Source: Planctomycetota bacterium
GTDB taxonomy: Bacteria > Planctomycetota > Planctomycetia > Isosphaerales > Isosphaeraceae
DNA length: 5,484 bases
Reading direction: 5' to 3'
Assembly: GCA_021818605.1 (NCBI GenBank)
Contig: JAKAUH010000131.1
Span: forward strand, 1 to 5,484
In this document: piece by piece, positions 1-5,484 of the stretch
How positions within the stretch are numbered: the first letter of the stretch is position 1
Layout of the letters: each line of letters starts with the position of its first letter
Translations under genes and position numbers: made by a program
Notes under the pieces: model-generated
What the model was told of the DNA's origin: nothing
The model's input: the letters and a program-made list of their open reading frames with translations, nothing else
Database searches by the model: none

Positions 1-1087
1 TGGCCAGCTTGACCGCGCCGGTCAGTCGGTTCTCGACCGAGGATCGCTTGAGCAGCTCGTGGATGCACTTCTCCATCGCTTCCTGGAGCTTCACCTGGTA
101 GATCTCCTCGTAAACGCCCTGGCGGACGAGCTCGTCCTTCAGCGTCCCGACCTTCCGCGCGGGGTCGAGGCTCTCGCGCCGGAGGATCACCCAGGCGTGT
201 TCGTCGATCTGGATCGGGCCGGTGATGTCGCCGTCCTTCGGCTTGTGGCTCGGGTCGTGGTCGCGGGGATCGCCGTCCACGAGCTGGTGGAAGGCCCCGT
301 CGCTGAGGTTCGGATACAGGTGCCGGCTGATCGGCTGGGGAACCAGGCCGCCCATCGCGCGGGTGCCGGGGTCCATCGACTGGTCCTTGGCCACCCGCTC
401 GAACGCTCCGGTGTTCTTCCGCAGGTCTTCCCAGATCTGCAATGCCTTGTTCTGGGTGTTCACCATGATCATCCGGACGTGCAGCTTCTCGCCGTACTTT
501 GCCTCGAATCCGTCCTTCAGGTCCTTCGGCGTCACCTGCACCCGGTTGGCGCAGAGCTTCCGCAGCGCGATCGCCGGATAGACGATCTCGCGAGCGTACT
601 GCGCCGGGCTAATGCCCCGCTCCTTGTCCAGCGTGCGAAGCCATCCTTCCCGGGGTATTCCGAAACGCGCGGCGATCGCGTCGATCTCCTCGTCGATCTC
701 GGCGGGCGTGACCGTCAGGTGGGCCTGGGCCATCGCCTGGTCGATGATCAGCCGGCGGATCATCACATCAAGGACTTCCTTGCCCTTCTTCACCACGCAC
801 TCGTCGGCGAGCTGCTGGCGGGTGATCGCCTGGTTGTTGACCAGCGCGATCGCGTCCGACGGGTTGACCGGCATCGCCTTGACCTGGAGGGTCGCCGCCG
901 GCAGCGAGCGGAGATCTGTCGTCTGCCGCGGCGCCGCGTTCTGCGCGTGGGGTGCCGGCGGCATCAAGTTCAGCCGCGGGTTACCAGCCTGCTGCGCCCA
1001 CGCCGCCCGCGTCCCCGACACCGCCAGGACGGCCAGCCCGATAACCATCAGCCGCGATCCGCGACCGCGATTCCTTGCGATCTTCAC
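1..1087 (-). CDS. Exported peptidylprolyl isomerase, SurA/PrsA (parvulin) type, 3' end outside window
   Basis: The visible 362 codons encode a secreted folding catalyst that would isomerise Xaa-Pro bonds in exported proteins outside the cytoplasmic membrane. Residues 1-31 form a signal peptide: basic MKIARNRGRGSR, a hydrophobic core (residues 14-23) and an AWA cleavage site before QQ. A Pro/Ala/Gln-rich linker follows to about residue 75. Residues 78-200 look like a SurA-type N-terminal chaperone domain (ALVNNQAITRQQL, then VMIRRLIIDQAM). Residues 200-305 look like a parvulin domain (LHVRMIMV, FERVAKDQSMDPGT, MGGLVP, GDITGPIQ, HAWVILRR). A helical tail continues to the window edge with no stop. 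I chose the GTG at 1087 because GGGGGGA lies 6 bases upstream and it gives a good signal peptide. An in-frame GTG at 1117 (10 codons earlier, with a GAGG upstream) is an alternative, while the ATG at codon 14 would lose the basic n-region. The domain reading is from family knowledge; the exact subfamily is uncertain. Confidence 0.88.
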   Translation of the reverse strand, partial: MKIARNRGRGSRLMVIGLAVLAVSGTRAAWAQQAGNPRLNLMPPAPHAQNAAPRQTTDLRSLPAATLQVKAMPVNPSDAIALVNNQAITRQQLADECVVKKGKEVLDVMIRRLIIDQAMAQAHLTVTPAEIDEEIDAIAARFGIPREGWLRTLDKERGISPAQYAREIVYPAIALRKLCANRVQVTPKDLKDGFEAKYGEKLHVRMIMVNTQNKALQIWEDLRKNTGAFERVAKDQSMDPGTRAMGGLVPQPISRHLYPNLSDGAFHQLVDGDPRDHDPSHKPKDGDITGPIQIDEHAWVILRRESLDPARKVGTLKDELVRQGVYEEIYQVKLQEAMEKCIHELLKRSSVENRLTGAVKLA

Positions 1088-1093
1088 GTGGCG

Positions 1094-1100
1094 TCCCCCC
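1094..1100 (-). promoter_or_regulatory. Ribosome binding site of the peptidylprolyl isomerase
   Basis: On the minus strand GGGGGGA lies 6 bases before the GTG at 1087. This supports that start over the ATG at codon 14, which has no comparable purine stretch. The upstream in-frame GTG at 1117 also has a GAGG at workable spacing, so the start is likely but not certain. Confidence 0.5.
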
Positions 1101-1160
1101 AATTCCCTCTGGTTCACACCGCGATCCTCGCCCTTCCCGGGCGTCCGGCGACGGGGCGTG

Positions 1161-1189
1161 ACTCTAGCGCCTCGTCGCGTTTCGGTCAA
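1161..1189 (-). promoter_or_regulatory. Sigma-70-like promoter of the peptidylprolyl isomerase gene
   Basis: Reading the minus strand, TTGACC (1189-1184; 5 of 6 matches to TTGACA) is followed by a 17-base spacer and TAGAGT (1166-1161; 4 of 6 matches to TATAAT). Transcription would start near 1154, giving a leader of about 67 bases before the GTG at 1087. Spacing, orientation and position all fit, but planctomycete promoters are poorly characterised and no transcript data are available. Confidence 0.5.
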
Positions 1190-1259
1190 TCGCAATTCCG
1201 TCTTGAGGAAATCCGCTGGCGATCGGGCCATAGCATCTCAGGACGCTAATGTCAGTCCA

Positions 1260-1300
1260 GCCTGCGGTTTGCAACGATGTCTTGCATGAGGACCGCAGGC
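1260..1300. repeat. 9-bp inverted repeat around the transposase start
   Basis: GCCTGCGGT (1260-1268) and ACCGCAGGC (1292-1300) are exact reverse complements separated by 23 bases, with two more G-T pairs possible on the loop side. The loop holds both candidate ATG codons (1277 and 1286) of the transposase remnant. It could form an RNA hairpin hiding the start, or be part of the element's left end. Either role is inference. Confidence 0.45.
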
Positions 1301-1756
1301 ACATCCGTTGAATTTCAGCGCCGTCGATGCCTCGCTGTCCAGCGCGTTGTCGAGAGGTACTCGACCGAGGAGGTCGCTGACTTCCGGGGCGTCGCTCCTC
1401 GGTGCGTCTGGCGATGGCTGGCCGTTCTCCGCCGCCAGGGCGCCGACGGTCTGGTGTGATGTCCACTTCCATCCCCACGACCTGAGCACCTGGCTCCGGC
1501 AGCGCGGGAACACGCCGCAAAAACCCCGGCGCGCGTCCCGCGAGAAGGACGATGCGGCGATTGCCCGGTGGCTGGAGCAGGACTGGCCTCGCATCAATCG
1601 GAAAACCCGCCGCTGCGGCGCGTGCCTGCTTTTGATGGATCAAAGCGGTCTGCTGATGGCCTCGTTGCTGCGCCGCAGTTGGGCGCTGCGAGGTCATCCG
1701 TTTCAGTCGAAGTACAGGGCGGAGCACCGGAAGAAGGTATCCATCGCGGCCAAAAT
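1277..1756 (+). pseudogene. Decayed IS630-family transposase remnant
   Basis: Two fragments in different frames resemble one IS630-family transposase. The first (1277 or 1286 to 1456) reads MRTAGTSVEFQRRR and then a helix-turn-helix segment (VVERYSTEEVADFRGVAPRCVWRWLA), ending at a TGA at 1457-1459. The second, shifted by one frame, runs from about 1458 to 1756 with STWLRQRG, TPQKPRR, AIARWLEQDWPRI, LLLMDQSGLLM, LLRRSWALRGH and EHRKKVSIAA. The Asp at 1638-1640 matches the first catalytic acid of the DDE site. From memory of the family, roughly 50 residues are missing between the fragments. Everything after KVSIAA, including the later catalytic acids, is also absent. No flanking terminal repeats or TA duplication could be identified with confidence. 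The element cannot make active transposase and is a relic in the gap between the PPIase and sigma factor genes. Confidence 0.8.
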
Positions 1757-1838
1757 GCGGACCGTTTCAAACAGGCAAATTGATCTTGTCTGGGAGCCGT
1801 CCAGTCCGCCTCGATGGAAGCTTCGCCCGGCTCTTTCA

Positions 1839-1853
1839 GGACAGAGTCTGTCC
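1839..1853. repeat. Perfect 15-base palindrome
   Basis: GGACAGA-G-TCTGTCC is a perfect inverted repeat with 7-base arms and a single central base. Such a compact dyad could be a protein binding site, or chance or a relic of the mobile element. No T-run follows, so it is not a typical terminator. Confidence 0.45.
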
Positions 1854-1860
1854 GCCGATC

Positions 1861-1970
1861 GGGTCCGGTCGGCCCGGTCGGGGGACCGAGCCGGAGCACC
1901 AGGCCCGGTCGGTCGGGCCAGCCGGACCGATCCCGGCCGGTCGCTCCGGTCCGCGGGATGACCGGCGGCC
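1861..1970. repeat. Dense CGGTC/GACCG cluster
   Basis: Six CGGTC (starting at 1866, 1875, 1906, 1910, 1938 and 1947) and three GACCG (1884, 1925 and 1960) fall within about 100 bases. Opposite copies can pair, for example CGGTC-GGGG-GACCG at 1875-1888 and the copies at 1910-1914 and 1925-1929. The stretch is almost entirely G and C. It may fold as RNA or be a degenerate short repeat; no known family is recognised. Confidence 0.5.
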
Positions 1971-2291
1971 CGGGCCCCTGCTCACCGGCGAGTGTTGAGC
2001 CTTCCCTGGCTATCCCCCGGTCCAGCACCAGGCCAACACGGGATCACGGCATGCGCTTTCGGTCGCACCTCCGATTGTCTGAACTTAAAAATATCGGACA
2101 CCTCATGACACCGCCACGAGCGCGCGTTAACTTTCTTTAAAGAGGGCTTGCAGGATCCGACGCAGGGTTGCACCCGTCCTGTGTCTGTCCGTTCGGCTTT
2201 GGAAACAGCGAGCGTCTCAACGTGCGAGCATGTGGGTCCGGAATCGAGGCCGGGCCCCTGACATCCGCCTGCGATTCCGAGGATCGGGATC

Positions 2292-2918
2292 ATGGAGGCA
2301 GCCAGGAATCCAGAGAATTCATGCGTGCTACCAACCATCCAGAAGGGGGGGGGCGACGGTCCGGAAGAACCTCCAGGATCGGACGGCCTGGCCGCGATCG
2401 AACGCATCTTTCGCGAGCGGCACGATGTCCTCATCGGCCTGGCCCGGCACCTCTTCAAGCGCCTTAAATTCCGCTCGCGGACCAGGGAGCTCGAGGATGC
2501 AGTGCAAGATACGATGGTCGCAATCTATAGATTCGCGAGCGAAGGGAAGTTCCCCGACCTGGCCACCGACGATGACCGGATGCGATACATCCATAAAACG
2601 ATGAAGAATCAGGTCCTGCTGGCGCAGGAGCGTCTTCAGGCAGAACGGCGGGGCGGACATTACCAGCAGGTCGAGGTGGACCTTGACCTTCGACCGGCTC
2701 CGCAGTCGCCTGGCGGGCCCATGGCCGAGCGGTCGGACGAGCTCGACCAATTCATCGACTCCATCCAGGGCCCTTCGCTTCGTGAGATCGCCCGGGGCCT
2801 CCGCGAGGGACGGACGTGCCAGGAGATCGCGGAGCGACTGGGCATCTCGGAGCGAACGGTGCGGAGGAAACGCGAGGACGTGGCGAGATTGTTCGCCCGC
2901 TGGAGTCGCGACGTGTGA
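2292..2918 (+). CDS. ECF-like RNA polymerase sigma factor (sigma-70 family)
   Basis: This 208-residue protein would direct RNA polymerase to a set of alternative promoters. Residues 1-35 are a low-complexity leader. Residues 36-120 resemble sigma region 2, with RELEDAVQDTMVAIYRF (65-81) matching the core-binding DxxQD/ET signature and MRYIHKTMKNQVLLAQERL (97-115) in the -10 recognition position. An acidic/Pro linker spans about 121-150. Residues 160-204 resemble region 4, with the helix-turn-helix TCQEIAERLGISERTVRRKRE that would read the -35 element. There is no region 1.1 or 3, and the length is usual for ECF-type factors. The ATG at 2292 is the first start after an in-frame TGA at 2259, with GAGG 9 bases upstream. 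A run of nine G (2345-2353) lies in codons 18-21. No anti-sigma factor or kinase gene is adjacent, so the controlling signal is unknown. Confidence 0.85.
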   Translation: MEAARNPENSCVLPTIQKGGGDGPEEPPGSDGLAAIERIFRERHDVLIGLARHLFKRLKFRSRTRELEDAVQDTMVAIYRFASEGKFPDLATDDDRMRYIHKTMKNQVLLAQERLQAERRGGHYQQVEVDLDLRPAPQSPGGPMAERSDELDQFIDSIQGPSLREIARGLREGRTCQEIAERLGISERTVRRKREDVARLFARWSRDV

Positions 2919-2982
2919 CGGTCTGCTCCGGAAGGGCGAGCGGCGGGCTCCGCTCACCTGGACCTGCATCTACCTGGGAGAG

Positions 2983-3023
2983 GCGCCGAGGGGCCGTACC
3001 GAGAGCGCCGAGGGGCCGTACCG
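2983..3023. repeat. Short tandem duplication, 22-base period
   Basis: GCGCCGAGGGGCCGTACCG occurs exactly at 2983-3001 and again at 3005-3023, so the unit repeats every 22 bases. It lies 65 bases after the sigma factor stop codon in noncoding sequence. Replication slippage is the simplest origin. Two half-sites for a regulator are possible but unsupported. Confidence 0.7.
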
Positions 3024-3641
3024 CAGGTCAGGTGCTCAGCGTGGCCCGAAGTCCGCCGTCAGGCTGAGCGCGTGGCCTACGAATCCGGAGGGGCGCCTTC
3101 GGGTAGCGATGCTGAGCGCACCAGGAAGCAACCGCTCGACGGAACGGTGTGATGCGTAAACATTTCAGCGCAAACAGGAAGTTTCTGTCAGATTTCATGA
3201 TATCGGCGCGGCAGGGACCTCTTTTTGTTGAATATTTCGTTTCCCAGATTTTCCTGTCCGGTCGTCGCTCCATTTCCTGTTATTACATGGTAGAGGGAGT
3301 CGCTTTCTGAGGCACACCTCATCGCTGTGCCAGGCCGATCATCCGGCCGGTGGCAAACCGTATCGTGTCGTGCTGGCGAGGTCGAGGTCATCGCTCGCCC
3401 TCGCGTCGTTCTGAATGGGAATACCGCTCGATCCGCAAGGCGCGGGCCCTCCGAGGTCCTGGTCCGGTCGGCAAAGCCCAGGAGAGGGCTTCCGGTGCCG
3501 GGCTCGCGCAGCATGCAGTTCCACCGACCGTTGATCGTCATCCGTGCGGGCTCTGACGGAATGGGGACTGGCTCCGGGTTTTCGGAACGCCTGCCGCCGG
3601 ACTGTCAGCGCTGATTCCAGTCGACCCACAGGGGGGTCTCC

Positions 3642-3675
3642 GTTCGGGTTGCGCGCAACTGGGCGCGGCCCGAAC
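3642..3675. repeat. Hairpin-forming inverted repeat upstream of the exported-protein gene
   Basis: GTTCGGG (3642-3648) and CCCGAAC (3669-3675) are exact complements. The loop begins inside a second perfect palindrome, GTTGCGCGCAAC (3648-3659), so two alternative folds compete. It ends 72 bases before the ATG at 3748. It might be a leader structure or operator; no T-run follows to suggest termination. Confidence 0.4.
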
Positions 3676-3735
3676 AGGCTTCCTGCCCGAGCCGTTGCGT
3701 TCGTTGTCTGCGCCTGGGTTTCGCCTACACTCAAG

Positions 3736-3740
3736 AAGGA
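3736..3740 (+). promoter_or_regulatory. Ribosome binding site of the exported-protein gene
   Basis: AAGGA lies 7 bases upstream of the ATG at 3748, within AGAAGGA. This is a strong Shine-Dalgarno match with good spacing. It fixes the start directly before the basic MSRRRQTRRPRP segment and the EPLETRWLLS motif. Confidence 0.75.
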
Positions 3741-3747
3741 ACGCACC

Positions 3748-5484
3748 ATGAGCCGCCGCCGCCAGACCCGTCGTCCGCGTCCCGCGCTGAAGCTACATTG
3801 CGAGCCTCTCGAGACCCGATGGCTCCTCAGCGCCGACGTGCGAAGGCCCCGACTGGACCAGGGTGCGACCCCGCTGGTGCACGCGCTCGACTCGCTGCTC
3901 GGCTCGCGGTCCGACGCTGATACTTTCTCGCGGAACCTCGCCGCCCATCCCCGGCTCGCGGATGACCTCGGCCTCGGTGCCCTCTCGACCGCGCTACGCG
4001 AGCATACCGGTTACGCAGCCCGGCACGGCTGGGGCGCGGCGCTGGCGTTCGAGCTGGACACCCACCCGCGCTACGCCGCCGCGCATCACCTGACCGGTCT
4101 GATGACGCCCCGGACGCCCGTTCCGGGTTCGCCTGGATCGTCCGCGGCCAGCGGTTTGCCCGCGGGCAACCTGGCCGCCGCGCCGCATTCCAACCCCACC
4201 TCGCCATCCTCGTCTTCCACCGGCCAGGCCGGCACAACCACCACGCCCGTCGGAGCGGTCGGTGCGACCGGTCCCGGCCCGATCGCGACCACGCCGTCTC
4301 CCACGCCGATCCCCTCGCCGAAGCCTGCCCGCGGGCCGGTTTTGCAGGACCCGCAGACGGTTGCCGTCGGCTCGACGCTCGACGTGACCTTGCCCAACCT
4401 GGGCCTCGGCAATAGCGGGATCAACGACACGATCACGCCCCAGCCGCTACCGTCGAACATGACCTTCAACCGCGGCACCGGCGAGCTGGTATTCTCACCC
4501 GCGCCCGACGAGGCCGGCACGTACAGCTATCAGGTCGCCGTGACGAGTTCCGGCGGGTCGGGCACGATCGTCTTGCCGATCACGGTGACGAACCCGCCGA
4601 CCCCCTCGACCGAGGTCTCGGGCCAGGTCGTCGGCGCGAACGGAGAGCCCCTGGCCGGGATGCCCGTCTCGATCGGGGGCACCAAGGTGATCACGAATGC
4701 ACAGGGGGACTTCACGATCGCCGGCGTGCCCGCGAACCCCGGGCCCATCGGCGCCGGTGGATCCGTTGCGCAGGCGGAGAACCGGCTACCGCTGACGGCG
4801 CCGATACCGCAATTGCTCGGTCACTCGATCTACCTGGGCGTGAAGAACGTCATCCCCCAGCCGCTGATCCTGCCCACGATCGACTGGTCGGCGCCGTCGG
4901 GCTTCCACCAGACCTCGGCCTCGCAGCCGGTCGACATCACCAATCCGGCCATTCCCGGCTTCGACATCCAGGTGCCGGCGAGAACAGCGCCCGGCGCGAA
5001 GCCGATCTCGGGCACGCTCCAGGTCGCCGAGATCCCGGCGGCGCTGGCTGCCCAGCACGAGCCGCCGGGCCTCTCCGAGTCGATGATCGTGTACAAGGTG
5101 ACCGGCGCGCGGCTCTCGGGTCCCGTCCAGTTGAGCCTGCCCAGCGCCGGGATGGCGCCCGGCTCCATGTTCAACCTGTACACCTTCAACCCGCGCACCG
5201 GCGGTCATGACGCGACCAATCTCATGGTCGTCTCCTCCGGCGGCAGCACCATGATTACAAGCGGCCTGATCACCCTCAACCCAGCCCATGCGGCCCTGTC
5301 TTCGCGGTCCGGCGGCCGCGGCGGGATGCACGCCGATGCCTTCACAGTCGGCGGCGGGACCAGGACCAGCTTCTCCACCGGGACGACCACCGCGACCAGC
5401 AAGACGACCGGCGTTCCGCCCACGACGGGCTGCATTTACGATGGGCCCAACGGACCCAGCGGCCAGCAGGTCAGCGAATGCAAG
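3748..5484 (+). CDS. Large modular planctomycete exported protein, 3' end outside window
   Basis: The 579 visible codons stay open to the window edge. Residues 1-30 hold a basic start and CEPLETRWLLSAD, matching the N-terminal motif of predicted extracellular planctomycete proteins (Pfam calls it Planc_extracel). Residues 31-118 are a His/Leu/Ala-rich, probably helical segment I do not recognise. Residues 120-197 are a Pro/Ser/Thr/Gly linker. Residues 203-282 resemble a putative Ig domain of the He_PIG type (LPSNMTFNRGTGELVFSPAP, then DEAGTYSYQVAV). Residues 288-328 resemble a carboxypeptidase regulatory-like beta domain (VSGQVVGANGEPLAGMPVSI, then NAQGDFTIAGVP). Residues 395-515 are beta-rich (VPARTAPGAKPISGTLQVAE, LSLPSAGMAPGSMFNLYTFN). 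From memory they resemble domains that precede long repeat regions in large planctomycete surface proteins, sometimes of RHS type. Residues 516-560 are Gly/Ser/Thr-rich. The role is probably structural or adhesive at the cell surface. No catalytic motif is visible, and what follows the edge decides its class. Confidence 0.85.
   Translation, partial: MSRRRQTRRPRPALKLHCEPLETRWLLSADVRRPRLDQGATPLVHALDSLLGSRSDADTFSRNLAAHPRLADDLGLGALSTALREHTGYAARHGWGAALAFELDTHPRYAAAHHLTGLMTPRTPVPGSPGSSAASGLPAGNLAAAPHSNPTSPSSSSTGQAGTTTTPVGAVGATGPGPIATTPSPTPIPSPKPARGPVLQDPQTVAVGSTLDVTLPNLGLGNSGINDTITPQPLPSNMTFNRGTGELVFSPAPDEAGTYSYQVAVTSSGGSGTIVLPITVTNPPTPSTEVSGQVVGANGEPLAGMPVSIGGTKVITNAQGDFTIAGVPANPGPIGAGGSVAQAENRLPLTAPIPQLLGHSIYLGVKNVIPQPLILPTIDWSAPSGFHQTSASQPVDITNPAIPGFDIQVPARTAPGAKPISGTLQVAEIPAALAAQHEPPGLSESMIVYKVTGARLSGPVQLSLPSAGMAPGSMFNLYTFNPRTGGHDATNLMVVSSGGSTMITSGLITLNPAHAALSSRSGGRGGMHADAFTVGGGTRTSFSTGTTTATSKTTGVPPTTGCIYDGPNGPSGQQVSECK

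Larger units (their letters stand above)
1757..2291. other. Intergenic stretch without a recognisable gene
   Basis: This region separates the transposase remnant from the sigma factor gene. Open frames exist on both strands but none shows a known domain, and their composition (runs of Gly, Pro, Arg, Ser) is that of GC-rich noncoding sequence. It contains a 15-base palindrome (1839-1853) and a CGGTC-rich cluster (1861-1970). An AT-richer part follows (about 2080-2145, including ACTTAAAAATATC and GTTAACTTTCTTTAAAG), the most likely place for the sigma factor promoter. I could not define -35 and -10 boxes with acceptable spacing there. Confidence 0.6.
2919..3747. other. Long intergenic region between sigma factor and exported protein
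   Basis: I see no credible gene in these 829 bases. Open frames on both strands (for example 3327-3614 plus, 3188-3541 minus and 3339-3749 minus) show no domain, no good ribosome site and a composition unlike the flanking genes. Twenty bases after the sigma factor stop, GAGCGG and CCGCTC (2938-2955, 6-base loop) form a small hairpin without a T-run, at best a weak terminator. A 22-base tandem repeat follows at 2983-3023. Bases 3161-3300 are about 46 percent GC by my count, well below the flanks. GACCC/GGGTC (3623-3638) and GTTCGGG/CCCGAAC (3642-3675) can form hairpins upstream of the next gene. Confidence 0.6.

Noticed and set aside
59..1249. A 396-codon open frame on the plus strand
   Set aside because: It lies opposite the PPIase gene. 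The minus-strand reading has a signal peptide, parvulin motifs, a promoter and a ribosome site, while this frame shows no domain.
1164..1727. A 187-codon open frame on the minus strand
   Set aside because: It is antisense to the transposase relic and overlaps the PPIase promoter. It has no recognisable domain.
1895..2034. AGCACCAGGCC at 1895-1905 and 2024-2034 as flanking direct repeats of an insertion
   Set aside because: Eleven GC-rich bases are too short to separate from chance here, and the sequence between them shows no mobile-element feature.
3327..3614. A 95-codon plus-strand open frame in the long gap
   Set aside because: There is no family resemblance and no convincing ribosome site. 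Long open frames are common by chance at this GC content.
3704..3731. TTGTCT, 16 bases, TACACT as a promoter for the 3748 gene
   Set aside because: The start of transcription would fall near 3738, inside the AAGGA ribosome site, leaving about 10 bases of leader. Both boxes match only 4 of 6.
3339..3749. A 136-codon minus-strand frame whose ATG overlaps the start of the exported-protein gene
   Set aside because: There is no Shine-Dalgarno sequence, no domain and no biased composition. The overlap comes from the ACCATG context of the plus-strand start.
4086..4520. A Gly/Val-rich minus-strand frame opposite the exported-protein gene
   Set aside because: It mirrors the Thr/Pro/Gly-rich domains on the plus strand, which carry recognisable domains and a proper start.

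Overview
The window is high-GC bacterial DNA. It most resembles a planctomycete, probably of the Singulisphaera/Isosphaera-like group. The main reason is the protein starting at 3748, whose N-terminus carries the EPLETRWLLS motif typical of planctomycete exported proteins. The orphan ECF-type sigma factor and the long gaps between genes fit the same picture. The assignment rests on recognition of motifs, not on a database search.

Layout. (1) Bases 1-1087, minus strand: a peptidylprolyl isomerase of the SurA/PrsA (parvulin) type with a signal peptide. Its 3' end lies outside the window, and a good sigma-70-like promoter sits at 1161-1189. (2) Bases 1277-1756, plus strand: a decayed IS630-family transposase with an internal deletion, a frame break and no 3' half. 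(3) Bases 1757-2291: no gene, but a perfect palindrome and a dense CGGTC/GACCG cluster. (4) Bases 2292-2918, plus strand: an ECF-like sigma factor with regions 2 and 4 and a run of nine G near its start. (5) Bases 2919-3747: about 830 bases without a convincing gene, holding a 22-base tandem duplication, an AT-richer patch and several hairpins. (6) Bases 3748-5484, plus strand: the first 579 codons of a large modular exported protein. Its parts are a planctomycete export motif, an undescribed helical segment, a Pro/Ser/Thr linker, an Ig-like domain, a carboxypeptidase-regulatory-like beta domain and a further beta-rich domain.

How the parts relate. No operon is visible. The PPIase gene diverges from the rest, and both plus-strand genes appear to have separate upstream regions. 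Two of the three intact genes concern proteins outside the cytoplasm: a folding catalyst and a secreted or surface protein. The sigma factor has no adjacent anti-sigma gene, so its regulation and targets cannot be read from this window. I found no RNA gene, CRISPR array or intact mobile element. No clear new multi-gene system is visible. The most open item is the truncated exported protein with its unassigned N-terminal domain.
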